37,133 nt of DNA from a virus. The notes under the pieces were generated by a model. It ran no database searches, was not told the DNA's origin, and worked only from the letters and a program-made list of their open reading frames with translations. How positions within the stretch are numbered: position 1 is the first letter of the stretch; every line of letters begins with the position of its first letter. The DNA is taken from IMG/VR virus record IMGVR_UViG_3300027659_000094, positions 1 through 37,133 of that record. One strand, given 5' to 3'. Shown here one piece after another: positions 24,815-32,458 of the stretch. Both the position numbers and the translations under genes were made by a program.

Positions 24815-25759
24815 TTAATCGTCGAAGCTGATACCGTCGAGGTCGAGGTCCATGTCATCTTCAACTGGAGCGGGCTTAGGAGCTGGCTTGGCAGCAGCTT
24901 TGGGCTTGGCCACTGGCTTAGGAGCTTCCTCTTCCTCAGCAGCTTCCTCAACTACAGGCTTGGCTTTGGGCTTGGCCACAGGAGCTGGGGCTTCCTCTTC
25001 CTCAGCGGCAGCAGGTGCTTCGGCAGCAATGGCAGCAACCACGGACGAACCGAGGATGTTGGACACCACGTCAGACGCAGCGATCTCTTGGACTTCAGCG
25101 AAGCCCTCGTCGTCCAACAAACCAACAGCGGAGAACGTCAGCTTGGGAGACTCAGCTTGCAGGTCGAAGCCAACCTTGGTGACAACCATGTTGTAGCCAA
25201 CACCGCGCTTGGCCAACATCTGACCATACTCACCCAGTGCCTTGATGGACGCAGGTGGCACACGCAGCAGCATAGCGTCGTTGATCTGACCAGCAGGGGC
25301 CACGGCCATACGAACGGCATCAGCGCAAGCCTTACCCTTGGTAGCGCCCTTCTCAGAGACACGCGAGCCCCACTGGTTGTGCGGGCATGTAGCGCACTTC
25401 TTGGCTTGCTTGTTCTGAGAATCAGCTGCTGGCTCAACGCCGTCGTTGGAGTAACAGTCAGGCTTCTGGCCTTCGCTGGAATCCTTGTCGTAGCCCTTGA
25501 TGTAGAACACCTTGCTGGTGCCCTTGTTGGCTTTTAGCAACACCACGTTCAGGCTGGTAGCAGCACTGTCCGGGTCTTTAGGGTTCATCTGGATTTCGCG
25601 CTCACCGTCGCGGACGACGGCAAAGGTTTTACCCTTGATGGAGATGACAGGGAAGCCGCCACCAGCGTGTGCGGTCAGGTCGGAGTTGAGCGCGGCGACG
25701 TCAACTTTTTTCAGGAAGGCTGGCAGCTTGCTGCCGGAGTCGAATGGAATGATGTTCAT
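24815..25759 (-). CDS. Putative single-stranded DNA-binding protein with acidic C-terminal tip
   Basis: This 314-residue protein starts after AGAGAAAATT. Residues 1-235 form a mixed beta-rich domain. It contains a Cys/His zinc-site candidate (CATCPHNQWGSRVSEKGATK and a later C, about 121-146) and the segment QKPDCYSNDGVEP. A 75-residue Pro/Lys/Ala/Glu linker follows, with a tandem duplication of EEEEAPxPVAKPK. The extreme C-terminus is acidic (DDMDLDLDGISFDD), the tail type by which SSBs such as T7 gp2.5 contact polymerase and helicase. The family recurs next to replication genes in phages. The SSB call rests on tail, linker and context, since the OB fold cannot be confirmed by eye. Confidence 0.6.
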   Translation of the reverse strand: MNIIPFDSGSKLPAFLKKVDVAALNSDLTAHAGGGFPVISIKGKTFAVVRDGEREIQMNPKDPDSAATSLNVVLLKANKGTSKVFYIKGYDKDSSEGQKPDCYSNDGVEPAADSQNKQAKKCATCPHNQWGSRVSEKGATKGKACADAVRMAVAPAGQINDAMLLRVPPASIKALGEYGQMLAKRGVGYNMVVTKVGFDLQAESPKLTFSAVGLLDDEGFAEVQEIAASDVVSNILGSSVVAAIAAEAPAAAEEEEAPAPVAKPKAKPVVEEAAEEEEAPKPVAKPKAAAKPAPKPAPVEDDMDLDLDGISFDD

Positions 25760-25786
25760 AATTTTCTCTGTGAAGGGAAGAGGAGT

Positions 25787-26173
25787 TTATGCCGAACGGC
25801 GGATGTTGACAACGCGTTCTGAGCGAATATTTATGCCCGGTGGTAACTCGTTGTCATTGTTGTCGCGGAACTGTTCAATGGCGGTCTTTGCAGCCCGCAC
25901 CTCGATCAAGCTCCACTCTTCGTTGGCCTTCACAAATTCCATGAAGGCGTCACGATCTGCAACGCTGGCGGTTGTACGCACAGCGGTGTAAGCCGTACCA
26001 TGCTCAGTCTTCACTGAGTCCATGCCGGTCTTGTTGAATACGTCCAACAACTTGGCTTCCAGCTTGTCCATCTTTTCATTGATGGGTGCAACCGAAGCGT
26101 CGAAGTCGGACTTCATCTCTGCTTTTTTGTCCCGGAGCCGTATGTACAGGCTCACTGCTTCTGATAATTTCAT
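25787..26173 (-). CDS. Coiled-coil protein of a phage replication cassette, function unknown
   Basis: This 128-residue protein starts at an ATG overlapping the helicase stop (ATGA). Residues 1-50 are a charged helix (LRDKKAEMKSDFDASVAPIN then EKMDKLEAKLL) likely to form a coiled coil. It is followed by a short beta part with KTEHGTAYTAVRTTASVADR and a C-terminal ELPPGINIRSERVVNIRR. I recall this combination in proteins encoded next to SSB in many phages. The arrangement loosely resembles host-nuclease inhibitors of the Gam type, but I cannot support that call. It lies 27 bases before the SSB-like gene. Confidence 0.6.
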   Translation of the reverse strand: MKLSEAVSLYIRLRDKKAEMKSDFDASVAPINEKMDKLEAKLLDVFNKTGMDSVKTEHGTAYTAVRTTASVADRDAFMEFVKANEEWSLIEVRAAKTAIEQFRDNNDNELPPGINIRSERVVNIRRSA

Positions 26174-27741
26174 TGGTCTATCCGCTCTTTCATCATGTCG
26201 AGTAACACACCCTGCATAGACTGTTTGTCTTGCAGTCTTTTATACACACGCCGCTCAACATCCGTACCTGCAATGTGAACGATCACTGTGGTTCTTGTCT
26301 GGCCCGGTCGCCTTACGCGAGCACAAGCCTGTTCGTAAGTTTCATTCGAGTGAACTGGGGCGTACCACACGATGGTGGTTGCTGCCGTCAGTGTCAGCCC
26401 ATGGCTCATGGTCGATGCGTTAGCCACCAACACACGAGGGTCAAGACCCCGTTGAAACTCACTAAAAATTCTGTCGCGCTCGGACTTGCTAGTCCCGCCA
26501 TGCACCGTTTCTACCGCCATATCCTTACGCAGTTCTGACGCTACGCTTTCCAGTGCGCCTGTCAGTGGCACGAACACGATGACTTTGCCTTCGGACTCCT
26601 CGATGATTTCCTTGAGGACGTCTATGCGAGGCTTGGATGGGATGACAACTTCTTCGCCACCTGTCCCGTACGCGACACCACATGCGATCTGGATTAACTT
26701 GTTGGCCTTCACAGCCTCGTTGACAGCCAGAATCTGCCCACCGGAGTACTCGGTAGCCAGCTTGGTCATCATGTCCTTGTATGCCTTCTCCTGCTCCTTG
26801 GTGAGGGCCACATCACGGGTAATGAACGTCTGCTCTGGCAAGTCCACGCAGTCATCCAGTGAGAACCGGATAGCTGGCTGCATCATCTGATACACGGCGT
26901 CGTTGGCGTCCTGCCTAGCTGCCCACTTGAATGGTGTGATCTGCCGCATCACGCGGTCACGGAACGCACTGAAATACTTTGGCACAGTAGAGTTGTCTGG
27001 TGTCACCAGCTTGCACTGAGCCCATGCGTCGGTAGGAGCGTTGGGAGTCGGAGACCCGGTCATGCCCCACACACGGCGAGTAGACTGCTTGTTGCAGATG
27101 GTGTTCAGAATCTTCCAGCGGTCAGTGCCAGAGTTACGCGCCAACGCAAGTTCGTCTACCACGATCAGGTCGATGTCAGGGCGCTTGGCCAGTTCGTCTT
27201 TGATAGTAGCCAGCCCGTCGATGTTGATGACGTAGACATGCACGTCTTGCTTGAGCAGCTTGTTGCGTCTGTCCCGTGAGCCATGCAGCACCACGCAGTC
27301 TAAGTGCGGGAATGTCTGGAACACTGAGTCAGCCCACGTACGCTCCATGGTAGACAGCGGACATACAACGAGCATCTTCTTGACTGTCTTGGTACGGCGC
27401 AGGTAGTCGTACGCCCATAACGCAGCGTTGGTCTTACCAGTGCCCATACCGTTGAGGCAGAACGCACGGCTGTTCATGGACAGAAATGAAGCCGTCTCCA
27501 GTTGAGCGGAGAACGGACTGTGCCTACCACTGACCTTGGGCCAGTCATAGTGCATGGGCATGGGGTCAGGAACCTCGAAGCCCAAGTTACGCAGCACCCG
27601 AGTTTCATCAGGTCTGTGTGGCACTGCTACCAGTGTCGCGCCTTTGTGTTCGACCAACACTGCGGTTGGTATTACAGTCGTTACTCGTGTCGGGTTGCGA
27701 AGCTTGAGTACGACTGCTTTTTTGTCTTTGTGTATCAGCAT
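26170..27741 (-). CDS. SNF2-type DNA helicase / translocase
   Basis: This 523-residue superfamily 2 ATPase has a Q-motif-like SAQLETASFL and Walker A NGMGTGKTNAA near 95-105. The Walker B is VVDELA near 190-195 (DE then LA, not DEAD), motif III is TGSPTPN, and the second RecA domain has VIVFVP. The C-terminal part contains MSHGLTLTAATTIVWYAPVH and motif VI QACARVRRPGQTR near 465-477, typical of SNF2 family enzymes. It would use ATP to move on double-stranded DNA, perhaps in replication or recombination. The start overlaps the preceding gene by 7 bases and lacks a strong Shine-Dalgarno, suggesting translation coupling. Length is close to other phage SNF2 helicases. Confidence 0.88.
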   Translation of the reverse strand: MLIHKDKKAVVLKLRNPTRVTTVIPTAVLVEHKGATLVAVPHRPDETRVLRNLGFEVPDPMPMHYDWPKVSGRHSPFSAQLETASFLSMNSRAFCLNGMGTGKTNAALWAYDYLRRTKTVKKMLVVCPLSTMERTWADSVFQTFPHLDCVVLHGSRDRRNKLLKQDVHVYVINIDGLATIKDELAKRPDIDLIVVDELALARNSGTDRWKILNTICNKQSTRRVWGMTGSPTPNAPTDAWAQCKLVTPDNSTVPKYFSAFRDRVMRQITPFKWAARQDANDAVYQMMQPAIRFSLDDCVDLPEQTFITRDVALTKEQEKAYKDMMTKLATEYSGGQILAVNEAVKANKLIQIACGVAYGTGGEEVVIPSKPRIDVLKEIIEESEGKVIVFVPLTGALESVASELRKDMAVETVHGGTSKSERDRIFSEFQRGLDPRVLVANASTMSHGLTLTAATTIVWYAPVHSNETYEQACARVRRPGQTRTTVIVHIAGTDVERRVYKRLQDKQSMQGVLLDMMKERIDQ

Positions 27742-27971
27742 GTGAGTTTCATTGCAACAAGTGCGGCAAGTATTCCTTCGTCGGTTTGTTCAAACGGCAT
27801 AGCATGTTGGTCTGCATTTTTTGTTGTCCATCTAAGTTCAACGTCGTAGAACGTATGGTGCGTTCGCATTACTTCAACGTGCGCGACACCATCAGGGATT
27901 TTTTGGCCGAAGAACATGCGGGAGCCGTCGGGTCTCCAGTAGCCTTCATTTATCTGGGTTATAACTGCCAC
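27735..27971 (-). CDS. Small protein, unknown (GTG start)
   Basis: The best start is the GTG at 27971, preceded by GGAGG at seven bases, giving 78 residues (MAVITQINEGYWRPDGSRMF). A longer frame from a GTG at 27989 has no such site. The protein has a central YDVELRWTTKN strand and ends in a helix EGILAALVAMKLTC. Its C-terminal helix resembles those of the two small proteins at 31230 and 31502. It overlaps the upstream HNH-like gene by 26 bases and the helicase by 7 bases. Function is unknown. Confidence 0.55.
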   Translation of the reverse strand: MAVITQINEGYWRPDGSRMFFGQKIPDGVAHVEVMRTHHTFYDVELRWTTKNADQHAMPFEQTDEGILAALVAMKLTC

Positions 27972-28212
27972 TGCCTTTCCTCCATCCACGGTTGGTTGTA
28001 CGGTCTTGCACAGCTACGTTGCCCTTGTGGTTGCCACCGCCGTTCTCCAGTGACTTCTTGTGGGCTACGTCTTTACCATCGCCGACTTTGGCCTTGCCAT
28101 CTTTGATAGATTCGCGCCGTGCAGCGTTGTTCTTCACACGCTTGGCCACTTCTTCAGGGCGAGCGTTGTAGGACTTTTGGTACTCCAGTTTGCGGGGGGT
28201 TGACTTTGGCAT
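27946..28212 (-). CDS. HNH-like mini-protein (possible nuclease)
   Basis: This 88-residue protein starts after AACTGGAGAAATCAA. Residues 1-40 are basic helix (MPKSTPRKLEYQKSYNARPE). Residues 48-74 read DVAHKKSLENGGGNHKGNVA then VQDRTTNR, which parallels the HNH nuclease layout: D48-V-x-H51, N61, N65, R71 and N74 correspond to the D-V-x-H, N and R..N positions of many phage HNH enzymes. Flanking zinc Cys are absent. Very similar small proteins occur in other phages beside replication genes. A nicking or resolving role is inferred. It overlaps the VRR-NUC gene by 59 bases, an unusually long overlap here. Confidence 0.6.
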   Translation of the reverse strand: MPKSTPRKLEYQKSYNARPEEVAKRVKNNAARRESIKDGKAKVGDGKDVAHKKSLENGGGNHKGNVAVQDRTTNRGWRKGSGSYNPDK

Positions 28213-28528
28213 TTGATTTCTCCAGTTTGGAATAAACGTCGATCACGTCGAACAACATCGGCATGTCATCAGGATTGTCCACTACCCAAGCAAAGCCGTC
28301 AGCATTTCTGATAGCTTCAATTACTCTTTCTTGGTTTGACGTAATGTTCTTTTTCTTGCCGGGTGCTTTAGTTTCAATGGCTACAAACACGCCCTTGTAG
28401 CAGATGATGATGTCGGGTATGCCGACTTGTCCCATGCCGTTGGACACGGGCATAAAGAACCACGCGCCGCGCTCCTTGAGGAACTTCTTGCAAGCGTCTT
28501 TGACCTTGCCTTCTGGGGTATTAGCCAT
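28154..28528 (-). CDS. VRR-NUC domain nuclease
   Basis: The likely start is the ATG at 28528, preceded by GGGAGAAAGA, giving 124 residues; an ATG at 28549 in the same frame has no site. VRR-NUC (PD-(D/E)XK superfamily) motifs are visible: GQVGIPDII with G36-I-P-D39, and VAIETKAPG with E52-x-K54. The N-terminal EGKVKDACKKFLKERGAW and the later SNQERVIEAIRNADGFAWVV fit the family. Such proteins in phages are proposed to act on branched or flapped DNA during replication and recombination. Its start overlaps the preceding RecB-type nuclease gene by 8 bases, and both nucleases would be made together. Confidence 0.85.
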   Translation of the reverse strand: MANTPEGKVKDACKKFLKERGAWFFMPVSNGMGQVGIPDIIICYKGVFVAIETKAPGKKKNITSNQERVIEAIRNADGFAWVVDNPDDMPMLFDVIDVYSKLEKSNAKVNPPQTGVPKVLQRSP

Positions 28529-29177
28529 TCTTTCTCCCGTTGAATTCACAGCTCAATACTGAACACCACGCCTTACACAGCCCTGACGTTTTGGCTGGCC
28601 AGCTGTCTCTATCGTATGCAGACTCCAGCTTGGCCACACGGGGTACGAACCCCTGCCAGATGATGGGCACTTCCTTGCGCTCCACAGGCTTCCAGTCGAT
28701 CTTCTTTTCTTTGAGCCAGATGAAACCAGTGGTAACTTTGTTGACCTCTGGGTGGTGGGCAAACACGTAGTTGGCGTACAGGTCTAACTGCTCGGTGGGC
28801 TTGCGCTTGCCAGTCTTGTAGTCTGCAACGACAGCCTTGTCTCCATGGATGACAACCAAGTCGGCGATGCCGCGAGTCCATGCGCCTTTCCATGAGGTGG
28901 GTTGGAAGTTACGGTCAAGTGCGTATTCCTTCTCACACAGCTTCTGGCCCGGTAGTGCGGCCAGCTTGAACGCTAGCTTCTGCCACTGATCCATACCTTC
29001 TGGCAGCATGACCCCGTCTTTGATGAAGTCTTCAAAGGCAGTGTGTACCCGTGTACCCCACTCGGTATGTACTGTAGGCGGCTCGACAACGTCGCGCTTG
29101 ACCTTTAGGTGGTAGAACTTACGCGGGCAGGTCTCGAACGTATCAAGCTGGCTGTACGTCCATGCTGGGTTTGTCAT
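28521..29177 (-). CDS. RecB/Cas4-type exonuclease (PDDEXK_1)
   Basis: This 218-residue protein begins MTNPAWTYSQLDTFETCPRK, the classic start of PDDEXK_1 RecB-like nucleases. Motifs are in order: GTRVH with H45, GIADLV with D106, DYKTGK with D119 and K121, and Q130xxxY134 (QLDLY). An intact nuclease centre is therefore predicted. It would resect DNA ends during phage recombination or replication. No four-Cys iron-sulfur set as in typical Cas4 is visible: C17 and C81 are not in cluster spacing. It is first after a predicted promoter and hairpin and precedes VRR-NUC in the operon. The start has GGAA upstream. Confidence 0.85.
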   Translation of the reverse strand: MTNPAWTYSQLDTFETCPRKFYHLKVKRDVVEPPTVHTEWGTRVHTAFEDFIKDGVMLPEGMDQWQKLAFKLAALPGQKLCEKEYALDRNFQPTSWKGAWTRGIADLVVIHGDKAVVADYKTGKRKPTEQLDLYANYVFAHHPEVNKVTTGFIWLKEKKIDWKPVERKEVPIIWQGFVPRVAKLESAYDRDSWPAKTSGLCKAWCSVLSCEFNGRKNG

Positions 29178-29196
29178 GTTGTTCCAATGCGGTGAC

Positions 29197-29225
29197 GCCC
29201 CAATACGTCATTTGACGGTTGGGGC
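29197..29225. other. Strong stem-loop in the 5' leader of the nuclease gene
   Basis: The arms GCCCCAA (29197-29203) and TTGGGGC (29219-29225) pair, and inner arms CGTCA (29206-29210) and TGACG (29213-29217) pair, with a 2-base loop and a small bulge. It is a strong interrupted stem of 12 pairs. No T tract follows on the minus strand, so it is not a standard terminator. It could stabilise or attenuate the nuclease mRNA. Confidence 0.55.
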
Positions 29226-29243
29226 TTTGTGTTCTGAAGCTCT

Positions 29244-29271
29244 ATGGTAGCAGCATGGTGAGTGGTGTCAA
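29244..29271 (-). promoter_or_regulatory. Predicted sigma70-like promoter upstream of the nuclease genes
   Basis: On the minus strand TTGACA (29271-29266) matches the -35 consensus fully. TACCAT (29249-29244) matches -10 at four of six positions, with 16 bases between them. It starts 3 bases after the polymerase gene stop. It would drive the nuclease, HNH and helicase genes separately from the polymerase. Confidence 0.5.
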
Positions 29272-29274
29272 CAA

Positions 29275-31230
29275 TTATTTGACTTCGCCATACGTGTCAC
29301 CGACGTCGCCTTCAGACCATGTGATTAGCTCAGGCCACCACGACACGCCCTTACGCATAATGCTCTGCAATTCGTCGAGAACTTCGTTCGCCACAGTCTC
29401 AGGAACGATGTACACCAGCTCGTCATGCACCGCCAGTGATGGGCGGTATCCGGTACGTTTGAACATGGTCAGGGCATGCTCAGCGATCACGTCACGGGCA
29501 AGGGCTTGCACCAAGTTCTCAACGCCTTTTCCAGCGTAGATACGAGCGCGGCTACGGCCAGAGCCGTACCACCATTCAGACTTGCCGTTGTCCATCTCTT
29601 TGGTCAGGCCGGGGTAGTAAATCTTGCGACCGGACGGTAGGCGCACAGCGTGCTTCTCGGTAACGCACAGACCCCATGGGTCAATGGCTACCTCTGTACC
29701 TTGCTGGATGTTGGGGATGTTGTTCTGAAACGACTTCCAACCTTTGACGATGTCATGGTACGTGTCACGCCATGAAGTCACCACCTCAAGCGACTCGGCT
29801 TCTGACAAGTCCAGACCGCCCATGAGCTTGGCCACCTTGCGGAACGTAGGCGCACCAGCACCGAAGCCCAGACCCAACTGAGCGATCTTGGCCAGCTGTC
29901 GCTGATCTTTGGTCACCTCGCTCTCGTCGATGCCGTAGCGTGCAGCAGCAAACGATTTGTACAAGTCAGCCTCAACGTCAGCGGAGTACAAGTCCATGGA
30001 CTGCTTGACCTTCCACAGGAAGTGGTTGACCCGCAACTCGATGCCAGACAAGTCAGCTACGACGACCTTGTGCTTCTTAGGGGCACGCAGTGAGTTACGT
30101 AGGGCATCAGAGGGCTTGGGAACCTTGGGGTTAATGCGCGGCAGGTTCTGCATGTTGTACTGCTCACCAGACCAGCGCCCAGTGGTGTCAGCGCCAGCGT
30201 ACTTGAGTGGCACGGGGATACGACCACCGCATGCGTCAGCGGCCTTGATGAACGCTTGCAGTCTTGTCTCCAGCAGGGTGGACTTGACCTCCAGCCGCAC
30301 ACGGGCAGCAGCAGCGATGATTGGGTCTTCGTGGTCTTGCAGTGCGATGAACGCATCGTCAGTCTTGGCCAGCGCAGGTGTCATCTTGGCCGGGTTGGTA
30401 GGCGACTGCTTCATGGGAATTTCGACCCCGCGAGATGTAAGCAACTCACCGAACTTGGCGGCGCTTGCCATGGTCATGCGGACATATTCTTCGGGGTCGG
30501 TGGGGTCGCCCTCCAGCTTGCGGGCCACTGACTCAGCTTGCGTAAACAGCAAATCATACAAGTCGTTGAGGGACTTGGCCTTCTCAGCTTTCACATCCTC
30601 CAGCGCCTTGTTCACCATGCCGTAGTCGAGTTGGAACTTGGGCTCCACAAGCATACGTGTAGTCATGTCAATGTGCATCAGCTCTGCCTTGGGGAATCCC
30701 TTGGCCAGCTTCTTGAACAACTCAGCGCACAGGTCAGTGTCCACCTTGTTGTACTCTTCCATCTGAGCCAGCTCATCAGGGCTGAAGTCACATAAGTGTT
30801 TACCCTTAGTGTTCGTAGCTTCGAGGTCTAGCTTTGCACCGACCTTCAACTCAGCAGCCAGCTTCTTGAGCGACACGCCTGTAAGGAACTTGCCACCAAC
30901 GGACGTGCCTGTCTTGGAGTATTTGGAACGTGCCATGGCAGCAGTGCAGCCGTACATCTTGGGGTTGATGCCAAGTCTCCATGCAAGGATCATCGCATCG
31001 AAGCCAGACATGTTGTGACCAATTGCGATCTTGTCGCTCCAGTCCATGTCCTGCATGTGTCTTCTGATCTTGTCCTCACCAAACAGTACGTACGTAGGCT
31101 CATCGCCCTCACGTATAGCCACCGAAATGATCTCAGTGTCTGGGTGCTGTATGTACTCAGTGGGGGACATACGACTCAGCGTGTGAGTCGTAGACCAGAA
31201 ACTTTCAAAGTCAATGTAGACGGGTGTCAT
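29275..31230 (-). CDS. DNA polymerase, family A, with 3'-5' exonuclease domain
   Basis: This 651-residue protein starts at an ATG overlapping the preceding stop (TAATG), with GGAG upstream. The N-terminal exonuclease has YIDFES with D7 and E9 and IAIGHNMSGFDAMIL near 70-84. Polymerase motif A is VVADLSGIELRVN near 389-401, motif B is RQLAKIAQLGLGFGAG near 438-453, and motif C is AVHDELVYIVP near 596-606. Motif B has Leu where T7 and Taq have Tyr/Phe before Gly, a form I recall in other phage PolA-type enzymes. It is the replicative polymerase, acting with the primase-helicase and SSB-like protein. No thioredoxin-binding loop is obvious. Confidence 0.93.
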   Translation of the reverse strand: MTPVYIDFESFWSTTHTLSRMSPTEYIQHPDTEIISVAIREGDEPTYVLFGEDKIRRHMQDMDWSDKIAIGHNMSGFDAMILAWRLGINPKMYGCTAAMARSKYSKTGTSVGGKFLTGVSLKKLAAELKVGAKLDLEATNTKGKHLCDFSPDELAQMEEYNKVDTDLCAELFKKLAKGFPKAELMHIDMTTRMLVEPKFQLDYGMVNKALEDVKAEKAKSLNDLYDLLFTQAESVARKLEGDPTDPEEYVRMTMASAAKFGELLTSRGVEIPMKQSPTNPAKMTPALAKTDDAFIALQDHEDPIIAAAARVRLEVKSTLLETRLQAFIKAADACGGRIPVPLKYAGADTTGRWSGEQYNMQNLPRINPKVPKPSDALRNSLRAPKKHKVVVADLSGIELRVNHFLWKVKQSMDLYSADVEADLYKSFAAARYGIDESEVTKDQRQLAKIAQLGLGFGAGAPTFRKVAKLMGGLDLSEAESLEVVTSWRDTYHDIVKGWKSFQNNIPNIQQGTEVAIDPWGLCVTEKHAVRLPSGRKIYYPGLTKEMDNGKSEWWYGSGRSRARIYAGKGVENLVQALARDVIAEHALTMFKRTGYRPSLAVHDELVYIVPETVANEVLDELQSIMRKGVSWWPELITWSEGDVGDTYGEVK

Positions 31231-31502
31231 TACTGCTCCAATGCGTTGATTGCCATGATACGGGCAATGACGTCCGGGATTTTCTCGTCGTCCTTGACGA
31301 TGTAAAGGTGGTGCAGCCAGTCAGGGCCGCGCTGCTGTGGCTTGTACTGCGACGCCTTAATGATGTAGCCGTTGGTGGCTTTGATGATGTTAAAAGTTAG
31401 CAGGGCGTCTTCCTCGGATAGCCTGTTCCCAGCAATAGTTTCTGAAGCCGACACTTTTGCATCTGACAGAAGCCAGTTACGGAACCATTGTTTGATACTC
31501 AT
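31230..31502 (-). CDS. Small protein, unknown (paralogue-like pair, member 1)
   Basis: This 90-residue protein starts at an ATG that shares its first base pair with the neighbouring gene's stop region, with AACTGGAGAAGTA immediately upstream. Residues 1-40 contain MSIKQWFRNWLLSDAKVSAS. The core has ATNGYIIKAS and a second strand LYIVKDDEK, ending in a helix VIARIMAINALEQ. The core NG(Y/F)(I/V)I strand and C-terminal helix are also seen in the gene at 31502-31801. No known domain was recognised. It lies directly before the polymerase, so it is probably co-expressed with it. Confidence 0.6.
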   Translation of the reverse strand: MSIKQWFRNWLLSDAKVSASETIAGNRLSEEDALLTFNIIKATNGYIIKASQYKPQQRGPDWLHHLYIVKDDEKIPDVIARIMAINALEQ

Positions 31503-31801
31503 TACTTCTCCAGTTGGAATGCGACCATCGCTGCTGCAATGATCTCGTTGACTTCAGTGATTGTGTGTGCGATGTGCGTCTCGTACTCGTAGCCTTCGCG
31601 GGTTGCAATGTTAATCACAAAGCCGTTGGCCACTTGATTAACCTCAATGTTGCCGCTGAATATCTTTTTGCTTCGTGTTTGCCTTGCTTGAACTTGCCCA
31701 AACATGCCTTGATGGCTGATACCACTAGAGGTGGTCAGCACGCCCTGCGCTGCGTTTTGTGCGCTGTTGCCAGTGAGGGCGTGCATCAGTTCTTTGAGCA
31801 T
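31502..31801 (-). CDS. Small protein, unknown (paralogue-like pair, member 2)
   Basis: This 99-residue protein starts behind AACTGGAGACACGCAC. The N-terminal half is polar (MLKELMHALTGNSAQNAAQG). The second half has VANGFVINIATREG followed by a helix EVNEIIAAAMVAFQLEK. The strand plus final helix resembles the gene at 31230-31502 (NGYIIKA and VIARIMAINAL). The start overlaps the DUF3310 gene by 16 bases. No enzymatic motif is present. Function is unknown. Confidence 0.6.
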   Translation of the reverse strand: MLKELMHALTGNSAQNAAQGVLTTSSGISHQGMFGQVQARQTRSKKIFSGNIEVNQVANGFVINIATREGYEYETHIAHTITEVNEIIAAAMVAFQLEK

Positions 31802-32070
31802 GTGCGTGTCTCCAGTTCGATCAATAGTTCAATGTAGTGCTTGGCTTTCTCCAAGTCTTTGATGCCGTTCTTGGCTTTCCAGCGTGATACGTACTTGATG
31901 ACGTTGCCCTCGAAGTAGCCAATGTTGTTGGCATGGATGTACTCCACAGGTTGAATGGCCAAGTCTTTGTAGTGACTGCCAGCAACTTGTATGTCAAGGG
32001 CACTCGTGCCGTTAGCGCCTTTACTCAGCATCTGTTGCATAGCTTCCTCTTCTTCTGTTGTCCAGTTCAT
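31786..32070 (-). CDS. DUF3310 protein
   Basis: This 94-residue protein starts after GAGGAGATCGA and overlaps the previous stop by ATGA. Residues about 28-85 match DUF3310 (PF11753): VAGSHYKDLAIQPVEYIHAN, then FEGNVIKYVSRWKAKNGIKD and KAKHYIELLIELE. DUF3310 is widely found in phages near nucleotide metabolism or replication genes, as the protein itself or as a fusion domain (T7 gp1.7 carries a related region and is a nucleotide kinase). This short form has only the domain and a polar N-terminal extension, so the enzymatic activity is not assured. Confidence 0.85.
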   Translation of the reverse strand: MNWTTEEEEAMQQMLSKGANGTSALDIQVAGSHYKDLAIQPVEYIHANNIGYFEGNVIKYVSRWKAKNGIKDLEKAKHYIELLIELETRTCSKN

Positions 32071-32255
32071 TCGATCTCCTCTATGCGTACTCTGACGCGG
32101 ATTGGTTTAGCTTTGACGTTGCGGAAATGCTTGACGGTCATGGATGCTTCAAAAGCTGGTGTCCTGACCCTCCACAGCACTGGAATACCATCGTTGTCCA
32201 GCATGAAGCTCCTGCCGCCAGTCTTGACGGCCCATGCTTTGATGTCTCGTTTCAT
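32067..32255 (-). CDS. Small protein, unknown
   Basis: This 62-residue protein starts after GAGGAAGCC and overlaps both neighbours by ATGA. It begins MKRDIKAWAVKTGGRSFMLD and contains IPVLWRVRTPAF. The end is basic then acidic (IRVRVRIEEIE). The strands suggest a small beta fold. No domain was recognised and no paralogue is visible in the window. Confidence 0.6.
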   Translation of the reverse strand: MKRDIKAWAVKTGGRSFMLDNDGIPVLWRVRTPAFEASMTVKHFRNVKAKPIRVRVRIEEIE

Positions 32256-32458
32256 GGCTTCCTCATCTTTAAAGTCTCTGCACGGCAGTCGTTCCAGCCC
32301 TCGTGGTAATCGGGGCTTTCTTTGTCGGCAATCGTCAGGGCATCGGGGACGGCTGGCTGTGCGTTAGTGAGGCTAACAAAGTGGTCAGCAAGTTCACGGG
32401 CACGATGCTTGCCGATTCCTTCTCTCACAAGATTTGCTACGATTACTTCGCGGTTCAT
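32252..32458 (-). CDS. Small protein, unknown (corrected start)
   Basis: The ATG at 32458, preceded by GAGGAG at 6 bases, gives 68 residues; a longer frame would run through the microprotein gene at 32455-32565. It begins MNREVIVANLVREGIGKHRA and ends with HEGWNDCRAETLKMRKP. The YHEGWNDCR-type end recurs in small early proteins of many phages, with no assigned function. It overlaps both neighbours by ATGA. Confidence 0.6.
   Translation of the reverse strand: MNREVIVANLVREGIGKHRARELADHFVSLTNAQPAVPDALTIADKESPDYHEGWNDCRAETLKMRKP

Noticed and set aside
24852-25196. Ser/Ala/Gly-rich plus frame opposite the SSB linker
   Set aside because: Repetitive composition arises from the repeats of the minus-strand gene.
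24650-25537. 295-codon plus-strand frame opposite the SSB-like gene
   Set aside because: The translation is low-complexity Leu/Gly/His sequence mirroring the Lys/Pro/Glu linker, and it runs against a well-supported operon.
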